DNA from: Croceivirga radicis
GTDB taxonomy: Bacteria > Bacteroidota > Bacteroidia > Flavobacteriales > Flavobacteriaceae
Direction of reading: 5' to 3'
Length of the DNA stretch: 64,000 nucleotides
Assembly: GCF_002072105.2 (NCBI RefSeq)
Contig: NZ_MTBC01000005.1
Location: forward strand, 124,001 to 188,000
Within the stretch, counting starts at the first letter, position 1. Every line of letters begins with the position of its first letter. This document shows positions 46,498 to 56,344 of this stretch, piece after piece. Both the position numbers and the translations under genes were made by a program. Below the pieces are notes generated by a model. The model saw only the letters and a program-made list of their open reading frames with translations. It did no database searches and was not told where the DNA came from.

Positions 46498-48117
46498 ATG
46501 CAAACCTTAGATACATTTGATTGGATTGCCATAAGCGTATATTTTGCCATTTTATTGGGCATTGCTTTTTGGGTAATTCGTAAAAAAGAGGATAACACAG
46601 AAGATTATTTTTTAGCGGGCAGAAACGTAGGCTGGTTTGTGGTTGGCGCTTCTATATTTGCTTCCAACATAGGTTCAGAACACGTTGTAGGCCTTGCAGG
46701 AGCAGGTGCAAGTAACAAACTGCCCATGCTTATCTATGAAATACACGCTTGGATCGTATTAATATTAGGTTGGGTGTTTTTGCCATTTTATGCACGTAGT
46801 GGAGTGTTTACCATGCCAGAGTTTTTAGAGAAAAGGTTTGATGCCCGTTCTAGATGGGTTCTATCTATTTTTTCAATTGCCGCTTATGTGTTAACCAAAA
46901 TATCGGTGACTATTTATGCCGGTGGGGTTGTGGTTTCTGCGCTATTAGGTATAGATTTCTGGACCGGAGCCATTGCAACCGTTATCCTTACGGGTATATA
47001 CACAGTTTTGGGCGGTATGCGAGCCGTAGTATACACAGAAACCTTACAAGCTGTTTTATTAGTTATTGGAGCAGGTATATTAACTTACCTAGGGTTAGAA
47101 AAAGTAGGCGGTTGGAGCAGTATGGTAGAGACCGTTAAGCCAGAATATTTAAATATGTGGCGCCCTTCTGATGATCCCGATTTTCCGTGGCCTTCTTTAG
47201 TGGTTTCTAGTACCATTGTAGGTATTTGGTATTGGTGTACCGATCAATATATTGTACAAAGGGCATTGACCGCTAAAAACATTAAAGAGGGGAGAAGAGG
47301 TACTATTTTTGGTGCGGTTATGAAACTGATGCCCGTATTCCTATTCTTAATTCCTGGGGTAATTGCTTTGACATTAAAAATGCGTGGCGAATTGCAATGG
47401 GATTCTCCAGATGAGGCTTTTCCGGTTTTGATGAGCAACGTTTTGCCTTCTGGTCTAAGAGGTTTAGTAGCTGCTGGCCTATTAGCCGCTTTAATGAGTT
47501 CCTTGGCCTCTGTTTTTAACTCAGTTTCAACTTTGTTTACAGTGGACATCTACAAAAAGCTAAGACCAAACACACCAGAGAAAAAATTGGTAAGAACGGG
47601 ACAAATAGCAACTGTAGCCGTGGTAATCATTGGTATTATTTGGATACCTATCATGGCTAATATTTCAGGCGTTTTGTATGAATATTTACAAAGCGTACAG
47701 TCCTACATTGCACCACCGATTACTGCCGTATTCCTTTTGGGTATTTTTCATAAACGGATTAATGGGCTAGGAGCTTATGCCACTTTGATTATGGGTATTG
47801 TGGTAGCTGCTTTGCGTATTGTTTTAGAATTGGTAAGGGGTTCCCTAGATCCGGACGGAATCTTGTTTTACCTAGGCGATATGAACTTTTTGACCTTTAG
47901 TGCGTGGTTCTTCCTGTTCTGCGTGCTGTTTGCAATTGGTACTAGTTTATTGGCTCCGGCACCAACTATTGAGAAGGTAGAAAACCTTACCTATGGTACC
48001 ATTACGGAAGAAGAAAAACGGAAGAATAAAACAAGTTATACCACTAGCGATATTGTTATTTCCATTCTTGTTTTGGCAATCGTAGTAGGGGTAATGGTAT
48101 TCTTTAATGGTAAATAA
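46498..48117 (+). CDS. Sodium/sugar symporter (SSS family)
   Basis: 539 residues, about 14 membrane helices, SGLT type. Family motifs include FLAGRNVGWFVVGASIFASNIGSEHVVGLAG at the first helices (positions about 40-70) and GIWYWCTDQYIVQRALTAKN. As the only transporter in the arabinose operon, arabinose is the likely cargo. Last gene before a terminator; the next gene converges. Confidence 0.9.
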   Translation: MQTLDTFDWIAISVYFAILLGIAFWVIRKKEDNTEDYFLAGRNVGWFVVGASIFASNIGSEHVVGLAGAGASNKLPMLIYEIHAWIVLILGWVFLPFYARSGVFTMPEFLEKRFDARSRWVLSIFSIAAYVLTKISVTIYAGGVVVSALLGIDFWTGAIATVILTGIYTVLGGMRAVVYTETLQAVLLVIGAGILTYLGLEKVGGWSSMVETVKPEYLNMWRPSDDPDFPWPSLVVSSTIVGIWYWCTDQYIVQRALTAKNIKEGRRGTIFGAVMKLMPVFLFLIPGVIALTLKMRGELQWDSPDEAFPVLMSNVLPSGLRGLVAAGLLAALMSSLASVFNSVSTLFTVDIYKKLRPNTPEKKLVRTGQIATVAVVIIGIIWIPIMANISGVLYEYLQSVQSYIAPPITAVFLLGIFHKRINGLGAYATLIMGIVVAALRIVLELVRGSLDPDGILFYLGDMNFLTFSAWFFLFCVLFAIGTSLLAPAPTIEKVENLTYGTITEEEKRKNKTSYTTSDIVISILVLAIVVGVMVFFNGK

Positions 48118-48122
48118 TATAG

Positions 48123-48154
48123 TTAAGCTGCAACCGCTTTAGGTTGCAGCTTAA
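48123..48154. terminator. Bidirectional terminator ending the arabinose operon
   Basis: TTAAGCTGCAACC (48123-48135) pairs perfectly with GGTTGCAGCTTAA (48142-48154) across a 6-nt loop. The stop codon of the converging DUF7009-like gene lies in its right arm. The T-tract is modest. Confidence 0.75.
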
Positions 48155-48519
48155 TTTATAGCTTTTGGATTAGGGTAATTATCAGATTGATCTTCCACTG
48201 TTTCATCCATACACACAAAATCTTTCTCTACTAATAAATAAAGGTCTTCTCCATTGGGTAATGGCAGGGTGGCATTATAACCAATAATTGACGATGATGC
48301 CCAGGTTTCTAAATTTTCAATCGGCATTGATACGATTATTTCATTATTTTCAAAAGAAGCTTCCATTTCTGAAATTCCTTTTTTGGACCGCAAAGAATAG
48401 CTAAATATACTTGTAGGGAATTTGGTTTGGTTTGTATAGAAGCCTTCTCTACAAAAGGTCTCCACCTCTGTTTTGGTTAAGCGTAACCTTACTGAGTTTC
48501 CTTTTATTCTAATTTTCAT
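48151..48519 (-). CDS. DUF7009-like small protein
   Basis: 122 residues, starting MKIRIKGNSVRLRLTKTEVE. Beta-rich, no signal peptide, no membrane segment. It resembles a small Bacteroidota family I recall as DUF7009, function unknown. It overlaps the 3' end of the histidine-kinase gene by 11 bp, so it is made from the same transcript and may act with that kinase or with nitrite reduction. Confidence 0.7.
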   Translation of the reverse strand: MKIRIKGNSVRLRLTKTEVETFCREGFYTNQTKFPTSIFSYSLRSKKGISEMEASFENNEIIVSMPIENLETWASSSIIGYNATLPLPNGEDLYLLVEKDFVCMDETVEDQSDNYPNPKAIN

Positions 48520-50323
48520 ATTGTAAATCGTAATTAATAGTTACCCTGGTGCCGTTGCCTGGGGTGGAGTTAAAAAAGAGACGACCGTTAATATATCCAA
48601 TACGTTCTTTCATAAAAAATACACCCATGCCACCTTCGCTATTATTTTTAGGTGGTTTACTTAATATTGAAGTGTCAAAACCTTTTCCATCATCTTCAAT
48701 AGAAACGCTTAATAGGTTTTCCGTTACATCAATGATAACTAAGATATAATTGGCCTGTGCATACTTAATGGCATTGTTCACGGCTTCTTGTGTTACACGG
48801 TAAATATTGGTTTCTGCAAGCGAATTAAAACGAATGTTTACTTCAGCTTTATTTTCAAAAAGCACATTTTGTCCAGTAAGTTTTGCCAATTCTGTGGTCA
48901 TTTTCTGCAATGCGGGGAAAATGCCGTGGTCTCCTAATTCAGGAGGGGTTAGATTAAAGGTCGCCGTGCGTACTCCTTTTATGAGGTCAGACGTTAAGTC
49001 TTTAAGGTAAGCTACTTTTTCAGCGGCTTTTTCTGGATGGTCTAAGTTTATAGATTGTATGTTAAAGCGTAAGGCGGTCAACATTTGCCCTATACCATCA
49101 TGTATATCTTTTGCAATACGTTTGCGCTCTTCTTCTTGCCCGGCAACAATTAAACTAGCCTGTACTTGTTTCTGTTGCATACGGTCTTCATAATTACGCT
49201 GGTTCAAGGCCGCAATTTCGGCTTCGTTCTTTTTACGCTCCGTACTGTTAGAACATAGAATTAAAATACTCTGCTTAAGGGTGGTTTGGAACATGGGTAT
49301 AATAGACATGTCTAACCAAATTTCTACGCCCTTATGGTTTTGTATTTTTATTTCTTCCGTACGGATGTTGCGTTTTTTTAAGGACAGTAACTCGCGCAAA
49401 TATTGTTGTTGTCCTTCGTTTTGTGTTAATGCTTGGTATAAATAAGAATTTACAGGTGTTTTTTCTAAGCCCAATAGGCCTAAGAACTTTTTGCTGATAA
49501 AGGCAATTTTACCGTTGCGGTCCGTACTGGCAAATAATGCGGCATTGTCTATGGCAAAATTGAGTTCTTTTAGTTCCTGTAATGAAGCTTGCCTATCCTC
49601 TGCAATTTTCTGGATTTTTTGGGCATCCATTTCCGATTGTTGTCTGCGCTGCATTAAATCGCCAATGGTTCTTTTAATCTGGATAGACATTGGTTTAAAA
49701 ATAAAAAGCACCTCTAATAATAGAATCAGCAATGATATACCCAATAAAAGATATTCCTTAAGTTTTAATTGTTGCAGGCGTTCTTTGGAAATAGTATCAT
49801 ACGCATTTACAATAGCATCCATTTTGGTCAAAAAATACTGCTCGTTTTGTAGCAAGGTGTTCACCTCTTGATCAATGCTAATCTTAGTTTTTTGCTTTTG
49901 CAAGATGCTTTTCACGGCCTCTACCATGGTGGTGTGGTGCGGTTGTAATTCTGTAAAGAGCTGTATAATTTCCGGATTTTCCTCTTTAGGTAAACCTATG
50001 CTATCATTACCATATAACAGCCCGCTGTGCGATGTTTCCCAAACATAAAGCGTCTCTTTTAATCGTTCTGGTAAGCTGGTGTCTTCCGCACCTTTTTGTA
50101 GCAATAGACTTTCTTTGACCAATTTTTGACTGTAGGCCCTTTGGCGGCCGGCAACGTTGATTACCCTAGAGTCACTTAATTGGGAATCTAAATGATTTTG
50201 AATAAGTATTTGTGCTACAACAATAGTTAACGCTATAGTAGCTAGGGCAAGAATATACCATTTACGAACCCTTAAAAAAGTAAGGGTATCTAACGTTTGA
50301 TGCTTTTGCCCGTTTTCTGCCAT
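48509..50323 (-). CDS. NarX-like sensor histidine kinase
   Basis: 604 residues. TM1 (about 22-41), an extracytoplasmic PilJ/NarX-type helical sensor (42-190), TM2 (190-209), PAS (about 250-365), HisKA_3 with His408 in RIAKDIHDGIGQ, and HATPase_c (NAIKYA, DDGKGF). The sensor opens with INVAGRQRAYSQK, matching the NarX P-box that binds nitrate/nitrite, with Arg62 aligning to the ligand Arg. It is encoded in the nirBD operon, so nitrate or nitrite is the expected signal. Its likely partner is the NarL-type regulator at 60561. Confidence 0.87.
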   Translation of the reverse strand: MAENGQKHQTLDTLTFLRVRKWYILALATIALTIVVAQILIQNHLDSQLSDSRVINVAGRQRAYSQKLVKESLLLQKGAEDTSLPERLKETLYVWETSHSGLLYGNDSIGLPKEENPEIIQLFTELQPHHTTMVEAVKSILQKQKTKISIDQEVNTLLQNEQYFLTKMDAIVNAYDTISKERLQQLKLKEYLLLGISLLILLLEVLFIFKPMSIQIKRTIGDLMQRRQQSEMDAQKIQKIAEDRQASLQELKELNFAIDNAALFASTDRNGKIAFISKKFLGLLGLEKTPVNSYLYQALTQNEGQQQYLRELLSLKKRNIRTEEIKIQNHKGVEIWLDMSIIPMFQTTLKQSILILCSNSTERKKNEAEIAALNQRNYEDRMQQKQVQASLIVAGQEEERKRIAKDIHDGIGQMLTALRFNIQSINLDHPEKAAEKVAYLKDLTSDLIKGVRTATFNLTPPELGDHGIFPALQKMTTELAKLTGQNVLFENKAEVNIRFNSLAETNIYRVTQEAVNNAIKYAQANYILVIIDVTENLLSVSIEDDGKGFDTSILSKPPKNNSEGGMGVFFMKERIGYINGRLFFNSTPGNGTRVTINYDLQYEN

Positions 50324-50326
50324 ATA

Positions 50327-50914
50327 CTATGCTAATGCTTGTTGTATTAATTGCAAACCTTTTTCTGAGTAGTGGAGCTCCAAAGCGGCTTTATGTCCTT
50401 TCTCAGACATTTTTTTCCAAGTTTTCTGTAATATGCCTATCATTTTGGCATCATCGTGTTTGCTTAAGAACGATTCATAGTAATGTTCTAAAAAAACGAG
50501 ACAAATAACATCTTCTAGACATTGGGTTTCATCGTCTCTTTTCAGTTGTTTTTTCTGTAATAAAAACTGTACCCGGTCTATGGTTTCTTGGTCGTAGCCA
50601 ACTTGGGTTAGTATATCTGCTGCTTTTTTAGCGTGGAATTTCTTTAAATTCTGTCGCCATAACAAATAACCAGTTCGGTTCATCTCATAGCTTTCCCTAG
50701 GTATTTCCCATCGGCAAATGTGCTGGCAGCGAGCAGTTAGCTGTAAGGCCTCGGTGGCATTTGGTTCAAAACGATTTAAAGTTGCGGTCATTCGCTCAGC
50801 ATAAAGTAGTTCTTTGGGATAGGTTTTCCCATTAACTACTTCAGTATTAGGATCTTTAGCATTAGCAGCATCAAACATGGCAAATGCCTGTTCTAATTTT
50901 TGGGAGTTGCCCAT
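50327..50914 (-). CDS. DUF4202 family protein
   Basis: 195 residues. Carries the DUF4202 hallmarks: PKELLYAERMT, QLTARCQHICRWEIPR and LVFLEHYYESFL. The pattern of His and acidic residues suggests a helical, HD-like metal site, but no activity is known to me. This family recurs beside nitrate/nitrite assimilation genes. Here it lies 20 bp after nirD and 3 bp before the kinase gene. Confidence 0.83.
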   Translation of the reverse strand: MGNSQKLEQAFAMFDAANAKDPNTEVVNGKTYPKELLYAERMTATLNRFEPNATEALQLTARCQHICRWEIPRESYEMNRTGYLLWRQNLKKFHAKKAADILTQVGYDQETIDRVQFLLQKKQLKRDDETQCLEDVICLVFLEHYYESFLSKHDDAKMIGILQKTWKKMSEKGHKAALELHYSEKGLQLIQQALA

Positions 50915-50934
50915 AGGTATTGGTTTTTCAGACG

Positions 50935-51312
50935 TTAATCAGAAAAGCCAATATACACAAAACCTGCTTCAATTTTTACGGGATAGGTGGCTATTGCGGG
51001 TAAATCGCCATTCAAGTTTTCACCAGATTCTAGAGAAAAGGTTTTCTTGTGTAAAGGACAGGCTACTTTAGGTATGCCTTGGTGGTCGCCTATCATACCA
51101 CGGCTTAAAACCATTTCTAATTTATGCGGACATAAATTTTGGCATGCAAACCATTGGTTGAGTCGCTCAAAATTGAACACGGCTATCTGCTTGTCTTTGT
51201 ATTTAACGCAGGCGCCGCCATCTTTTGGAAAATCGTTTACCGAAGCCGCTTTGAACCATGTGGTGACTTCTGCTGGAGCGGTTTTGGTATATTTAGAAAG
51301 AAATGTTTCCAT
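50935..51312 (-). CDS. nirD: Nitrite reductase [NAD(P)H] small subunit, Rieske-type
   Basis: 125 residues. Rieske [2Fe-2S] ligands are complete: Cys61-Pro-His63 and Cys85-Pro-Leu-His88. E. coli NirD has lost them, while assimilatory forms keep them. Partner of NirB in six-electron reduction of nitrite to ammonium. It is 23 bp downstream of nirB. Confidence 0.9.
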   Translation of the reverse strand: METFLSKYTKTAPAEVTTWFKAASVNDFPKDGGACVKYKDKQIAVFNFERLNQWFACQNLCPHKLEMVLSRGMIGDHQGIPKVACPLHKKTFSLESGENLNGDLPAIATYPVKIEAGFVYIGFSD

Positions 51313-51335
51313 GGGTTATTTTTTAGGTTGATAGG

Positions 51336-53849
51336 TTATTGCCATTGCTGTGGCATTTTTTGTTCGCGCATGGGTACAAAAACCAAATTATCGTCTTCTT
51401 CTTTACTATTTACAAAATGGTTGAAGCGTTTCATCATTTCCGGATTGTTCACGGCTTGTGTCCATTCGCACTCAAACTTATTGACCAAGGTTTGCATTTC
51501 TGCTTCCAAGTCGGCCGCGATTCCTAGTTTGTCTTCTATAATTACTTCTTTTAGATACGCCATACCACCGTCTAAACGTTCTTGCCACGCAGCAGTACGT
51601 TGTAAAGGTTTTGCCGTACGCATGTAGAACATTAAGTAGCGGTCTAGGTATTTAATAACCGTTTGGTTGTCTATTTGCTCCGCCAATAGTTCTGCATGCC
51701 GTGGATTGGCGCCACCGTTGCCACCCACGTAGAGATTCCAACCGCCTTCTACAGCAATAAGGCCAAAATCTTTACCTCTGGCTTCGGCACATTCCCGAAT
51801 ACAACCAGATACGCCACCTTTAATTTTATGTGGCGCTCTAATACCACGATAGCGGTTCTCCAGTTCTATTCCAAAGCTTACACTCTCGTCCATACCATAA
51901 CGGCACCACGTACTACCTACGCAGGTTTTAACGGTACGTAACGATTTACCATAGGCATGTCCGCTCTCAAACCCGTGACTAATTAATTCTTTCCAAATTA
52001 GTGGTAGCTGGTTTAAGGTAGCGCCAAACAAATCGATACGGACACCCCCAGTAATTTTGGTATACAAATCGTACTTCTTGGCTATTTCTCCTAAGGCGAT
52101 GAGCTTATCTGGCGTAATTTCACCACCCGGTACCCGCGGTACTACGGAGTAGGTGCCGTTCCGTTGAATATTCGCTAAAAATCGGTCGTTAGAATCTTGT
52201 ATGGCATACTCTTTATTGGCTGTATCGGCGTGAATCGTAGCCATAAGCGAAGCAATTACAGGTTTACAGATTTCACATCCATGTCCGCCATTACCATGGT
52301 TATCTAGAACCTCATTGAACGTTTCATAGCCTTTTACCTGTATTAAAGAATACAGTTCTTGTCGGTTAAAATCAAAATGTTCACAAATGTGGTCTTTGAC
52401 TTCTATGCCTAAAGATTTTAATGTGGCTTCCGTAAGGTCTTTAACCATAGGCTTGCAACCTCCACAGCCAGTGCCTGCCTTGGTACAGCTAACAACACCG
52501 GCCAAATCCGTAGCAGCTCCTGTTTCTATGGTATTGCAAATTTGACCTTTAGAAACGCTCTCGCAAGAACATACTTGGGCTTCGTCTGGTAAGTCCATGA
52601 TGTCACCTAACAATCCACCGCCCTCGCTGGCAGGTAAGATTAATTGTGCTGGGTCTTCTGGGATGGCCATTCCATTTAGGTATATTTGATGTAGCATGCT
52701 ATAATCAGCAGCATCACCAACCATAATACCACCCAATAATTTTTTGCCATCTAGACTTACGTTGATACGCTTGTAAAGAAACTGGGTTTTATTTTCAAAA
52801 ATGATAGATAACCCTTTATCTGCAGGCATAAATGGAGTGCCAAAACTAGCTACGTCTACACCAATGAGTTTTAACTTGGTAGACATATCTATATCACTCG
52901 CCATTGTGATATCTGTGTGCCCTAAAATTTGTTGCACGGCTACATGAGCCATATCATAACCAGGAGCCACCAGACCATATATCATTTGGTTGTACAGTGC
53001 TACTTCTCCTATGGCGTAGATATAAGGGTCAGATGTTTGCATACGATTATTCACTTCTATGCCACCACGAATTCCCATTTTTAAGCCGCAGCTTTTTCCA
53101 AGTTCGTCTCGTGGACGTATACCCGCAGAAATAATAAGCATATCGGTTTCTAAAATATCATCTTCTCCAAATTCCATTCCTGTTATGACTTCATCCCCCA
53201 AAATCTGATTGGTAGCCTTGCTTAGGTGAATGTGAATACCCATGGATTCTAGCTTTAATTGCAATACCTTACTGCTACGAGCATCTAATTGTCTGGGCAT
53301 TAATTTAGGAGCAAATTCTACCACATGAGGCTCTAAACCCATATCCATAACGGCCTTTCCGGCTTCTAAGCCTAGTAGACCACCACCAAGGATTGCCGCC
53401 TTACCATTCGGTTTAATTTGGTTGATGTGTTTGGCGTAGGCAATCATCCCTTCTAAATCTTCAATAGTCCGGTAGACAAAAACGCCTTCCTTTTCTACAC
53501 CTTTAATAGGAGGAACAAAGGGCACAGAACCTGTTGCTAGGATCAAATAGTCGTAAGTGTGTTGTTGGTTATGTTGGTCGGTTACCGTTTTGGCTTCTTT
53601 ATTAATATCTACAATACGGTTATTAGTAATAAGATTGATGTTATTTTCTGTGTACCATGAGGCAGGCGCCATTTCTAGTTTTGTAGCATTTTCATCTTCA
53701 AAATAGGCACTTAAATGAACCCGGTCGTAGGCAGGTCTTGGTTCTTCTCCAAAAATGGTTAAAGTAAACCCAGTAGTTTGGGCGGCAACAAACTTCTCAC
53801 AGAACTTGTAGCCTACCATTCCGTTACCAATAACAATTATATTTTTCAT
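51336..53849 (-). CDS. nirB: Nitrite reductase [NAD(P)H] large subunit
   Basis: 837 residues. The order is FAD/NAD(P)H reductase (IVIGNGMVGYKFCE; ILGGGLLGLEAG), BFD-like [2Fe-2S] domain (CSCESVS ... CGGC), a second Cys-rich stretch (HGCEICKP), ferredoxin-like repeats, and the siroheme/[4Fe-4S] site TCVGSTWCRYG ... SGCIRECAEA with LYVGGNGG. Reduces nitrite to ammonium in the cytoplasm. First gene of the minus-strand unit nirB-nirD-DUF4202-kinase-DUF7009. Siroheme comes from the divergent SUMT gene. Confidence 0.95.
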   Translation of the reverse strand: MKNIIVIGNGMVGYKFCEKFVAAQTTGFTLTIFGEEPRPAYDRVHLSAYFEDENATKLEMAPASWYTENNINLITNNRIVDINKEAKTVTDQHNQQHTYDYLILATGSVPFVPPIKGVEKEGVFVYRTIEDLEGMIAYAKHINQIKPNGKAAILGGGLLGLEAGKAVMDMGLEPHVVEFAPKLMPRQLDARSSKVLQLKLESMGIHIHLSKATNQILGDEVITGMEFGEDDILETDMLIISAGIRPRDELGKSCGLKMGIRGGIEVNNRMQTSDPYIYAIGEVALYNQMIYGLVAPGYDMAHVAVQQILGHTDITMASDIDMSTKLKLIGVDVASFGTPFMPADKGLSIIFENKTQFLYKRINVSLDGKKLLGGIMVGDAADYSMLHQIYLNGMAIPEDPAQLILPASEGGGLLGDIMDLPDEAQVCSCESVSKGQICNTIETGAATDLAGVVSCTKAGTGCGGCKPMVKDLTEATLKSLGIEVKDHICEHFDFNRQELYSLIQVKGYETFNEVLDNHGNGGHGCEICKPVIASLMATIHADTANKEYAIQDSNDRFLANIQRNGTYSVVPRVPGGEITPDKLIALGEIAKKYDLYTKITGGVRIDLFGATLNQLPLIWKELISHGFESGHAYGKSLRTVKTCVGSTWCRYGMDESVSFGIELENRYRGIRAPHKIKGGVSGCIRECAEARGKDFGLIAVEGGWNLYVGGNGGANPRHAELLAEQIDNQTVIKYLDRYLMFYMRTAKPLQRTAAWQERLDGGMAYLKEVIIEDKLGIAADLEAEMQTLVNKFECEWTQAVNNPEMMKRFNHFVNSKEEDDNLVFVPMREQKMPQQWQ

Positions 53850-53872
53850 AAGCCTCTACTTAATTGATAAAT

Positions 53873-53880
53873 CAAAACTA
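53873..53880 (-). promoter_or_regulatory. Candidate -7 element of the nirB operon
   Basis: Minus strand TAGTTTTG, exact TAnnTTTG, 24 bp before the start codon. No good -33 box; an activator at the TACGTA palindrome about 44 bp further upstream would fit. Confidence 0.5.
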
Positions 53881-53919
53881 AGTATTATTACTTAATTTAT
53901 TGCTTTTTATTTCGAAATA

Positions 53920-53929
53920 AATACGTATT
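53920..53929. promoter_or_regulatory. AATACGTATT palindrome between nirB and SUMT genes
   Basis: Perfect 10-bp palindrome centred in the divergent promoter region. The same TACGTA core recurs before nrtA and nasA. Confidence 0.5.
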
Positions 53930-53969
53930 ATTGTTGCGAAATCAATAATTCTAACCTAACTAAATACAT

Positions 53970-54746
53970 ATGAAAGCAATAGATAGAGAAGCGAGAATTA
54001 GTTTGGTGGGAGCAGGGCCAGGAGCAGAAGATTTAATTACAGTAAGGGGTTTACGAACTTTACAGGATGCAGATGTGGTTTTGTATGATGCTTTGGTTTC
54101 AGAAAAGTTGGTGGCAGAAATTCCTGCTGGTATTAAGAAAATATACGTAGGTAAAAGATGTGGGCAGCACAGTCTAAACCAGCAAGAAATTAATACCCTA
54201 TTAGTAGAGAGTGCTTTTACTTACGGACATGCGGTGCGTTTAAAAGGAGGTGACCCGTATGTGTTTGGTAGGGCCACGGAAGAAATAGCTTACGCCAATA
54301 CCTTTGGCATTCCCGTAAACGTAGTGCCAGGGGTAAGCAGTGTTACTGCAGTTGCGGCTAGCCAAGGTATACCTATTACTAAAAGAGGTGTAAGTTCTAG
54401 CTTTTGGGTGGTTACCGCCACTACTAAAGATGGTTCCTTTTCCAAGGATTTAAGTCTAGCGGCACAATCTTCGGCAACCTTGATAATTCTTATGGGAATA
54501 CGTAAAATGAAGGCGTTGTCAGAAGTATTGCTACAGCATAAAGGTGCAGGAACTCCCTTCGCGGTTTTGCAAAACGGAACTTTAGAAAATGAAAGTTGCG
54601 CCATGGGTACATTAGGGACCATGGCAGAAGTATCAAACACTATAGATTTTACCCAGCCAGGTATACTTATAATTGGTGATGTAGTGGCAGAGCATAACTT
54701 CTTTTTTGAGGATGATATACAGCGTGTATTGGATTCTGTGCTGTAA
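53970..54746 (+). CDS. cobA: Uroporphyrinogen-III C-methyltransferase
   Basis: 258 residues, SUMT-only form without the CysG oxidase/ferrochelatase part. Methylates uroporphyrinogen III twice to precorrin-2, first step to siroheme. SAM-site motifs: LVGAGPGAEDLITVRG, LKGGDPYVFGRATEE and VVPGVSSVTA. Divergent from nirB, whose enzyme needs siroheme. The dehydrogenase/chelatase for the last steps is not in the window. Confidence 0.93.
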   Translation: MKAIDREARISLVGAGPGAEDLITVRGLRTLQDADVVLYDALVSEKLVAEIPAGIKKIYVGKRCGQHSLNQQEINTLLVESAFTYGHAVRLKGGDPYVFGRATEEIAYANTFGIPVNVVPGVSSVTAVAASQGIPITKRGVSSSFWVVTATTKDGSFSKDLSLAAQSSATLIILMGIRKMKALSEVLLQHKGAGTPFAVLQNGTLENESCAMGTLGTMAEVSNTIDFTQPGILIIGDVVAEHNFFFEDDIQRVLDSVL

Positions 54747-54860
54747 ATCAAACTTTTAAATTATCAATTTGCAAATCTTATCCTTTAGTTTTTTGCATTC
54801 TGTAAAAATTCCCCTACTTAGATTCTCAATCACATAATAATCGGTAATTTTAAGTATAAA

Positions 54861-54876
54861 TACGTAATAATACGTA
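54861..54876. promoter_or_regulatory. Tandem TACGTA motifs upstream of nrtA
   Basis: TACGTA at 54861-54866 and 54871-54876, 10 bp apart, one helical turn. A third copy follows at 54893-54898, next to a -7-like TACATTTA (54897-54904). The same 10-bp tandem occurs before nasA. Confidence 0.5.
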
Positions 54877-54946
54877 GTTAAATACAATTTCATACGTACA
54901 TTTACAACATAAGGAATTAGAATAACCATTTAAACAATACCGCTTT

Positions 54947-56332
54947 ATGAAAACGATTATGACAAAATTATCCGCTTTTCTTGTAATGGTTGCACTTGTA
55001 GCCTGCGGAGGAAAAAAAGAGAAAAAGGGAGAAGAGTTAGCGCAAGCTGAAACAACTTCTACTGCTTTAGAGATTGAAAAACCACAATTGACGTTTGGTT
55101 TTATTAAGTTAACAGATATGGCGCCTTTGGCCATTGCAAAAGAGAAAGGCTTTTTTGAGGATGAAGGTTTATTTGTTTCTGTAGAAGCACAGTCTAACTG
55201 GAAAAATGTGTTGGATCGTGTAATAGATGGTCAATTAGATGGTTCTCACATGTTAGCAGGGCAACCTATTGCGGCAGGTGCTGGTTTTGGTAGACAGGCC
55301 GAATTGGTGACACCATTTTCTATGGATTTAAATGGAAATGGTATTACGGTTTCTAATGATGTATGGTCTAAGATGAAGCCAAACGTGCCAAAAGGAGATG
55401 ATGGCAAGCCAGTACATCCTATTAAAGCAGATGCTTTAAAGCCTGTAATTTCTGAGTATAAGAATAGTGGCAAAGCATTTAAAATGGGAATGGTTTTCCC
55501 AGTATCTACGCACAATTATGAAATTCGTTATTGGTTAGCTGCAGCGGGTATACACCCAGGATTATACACAGCAGATAACGTACAAGGGCAAATAGATGCA
55601 GAAGTACTATTATCTGTTACGCCACCACCACAAATGCCAGCAACCTTGGAAGCAGGTACTATTTATGGATATTGCGTGGGTGAACCTTGGAACCAACAAG
55701 TCGTTTTTAAAGGAATTGGTGTGCCGGTAACTACCAATTATGATATCTGGAAAAACAACCCTGAAAAGGTATTTGTAATGACCAAAAAGTTTGTAGAAGA
55801 AAACCCAAATACGGCTACAGCAGTAACCAAAGCATTAATTAGAGCTGGTAAATGGTTAGATGAACCTGGAAACAGAGCAGAAGCCGTTAAGATTTTATCT
55901 ATGCCACAATATGTTGGTGCAGATGAGGTGGTTCTTGCCAATTCTATGACGGGAACGTTCGAGTTTGAAAAAGGTGATAAGCGTTCCATGCCAGATTTTA
56001 ATGTATTCTATAAGTATAACGCTACGTATCCTTTCTATTCTGATGGTATTTGGTTCTTAACGCAGATGAGAAGATGGGGGCAAATTCCGGATTCAAAACC
56101 AGCCGCTTGGTATGATGAAACCATTAAGGATATCTACAGACCAGACATCTGGAAAAAGGCTGCGGAAGCCTTAGTGGCAGAAGGTAAAATACCTGCTAGT
56201 GATATTCCAACTACAGATGGGTACAAGCCTGCAACTACAGATTTTATAGATGGCAAAACGTATGATGCTAAAGACCCAATTGGGTACATCAACAGTTTTG
56301 AGATAGGAAACAAAGACGATTCATCACTCTAA
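54947..56332 (+). CDS. nrtA: Nitrate/nitrite ABC transporter substrate-binding lipoprotein
   Basis: 461 residues, NrtA/CmpA family. A lipoprotein signal ends [11 protein letters not shown]; start at 54947 or the second Met at 54962 (MTKLSAF). The binding-protein fold starts [23 protein letters not shown], the family-typical opening. It should present nitrate (or nitrite) to the permease. First gene of nrtABCD-porin. Nitrate is preferred over bicarbonate or cyanate because nitrate and nitrite reductases flank it. Confidence 0.88.
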   Translation: MKTIMTKLSAFLVMVALVACGGKKEKKGEELAQAETTSTALEIEKPQLTFGFIKLTDMAPLAIAKEKGFFEDEGLFVSVEAQSNWKNVLDRVIDGQLDGSHMLAGQPIAAGAGFGRQAELVTPFSMDLNGNGITVSNDVWSKMKPNVPKGDDGKPVHPIKADALKPVISEYKNSGKAFKMGMVFPVSTHNYEIRYWLAAAGIHPGLYTADNVQGQIDAEVLLSVTPPPQMPATLEAGTIYGYCVGEPWNQQVVFKGIGVPVTTNYDIWKNNPEKVFVMTKKFVEENPNTATAVTKALIRAGKWLDEPGNRAEAVKILSMPQYVGADEVVLANSMTGTFEFEKGDKRSMPDFNVFYKYNATYPFYSDGIWFLTQMRRWGQIPDSKPAAWYDETIKDIYRPDIWKKAAEALVAEGKIPASDIPTTDGYKPATTDFIDGKTYDAKDPIGYINSFEIGNKDDSSL

Positions 56333-56344
56333 AACAAATTCACC

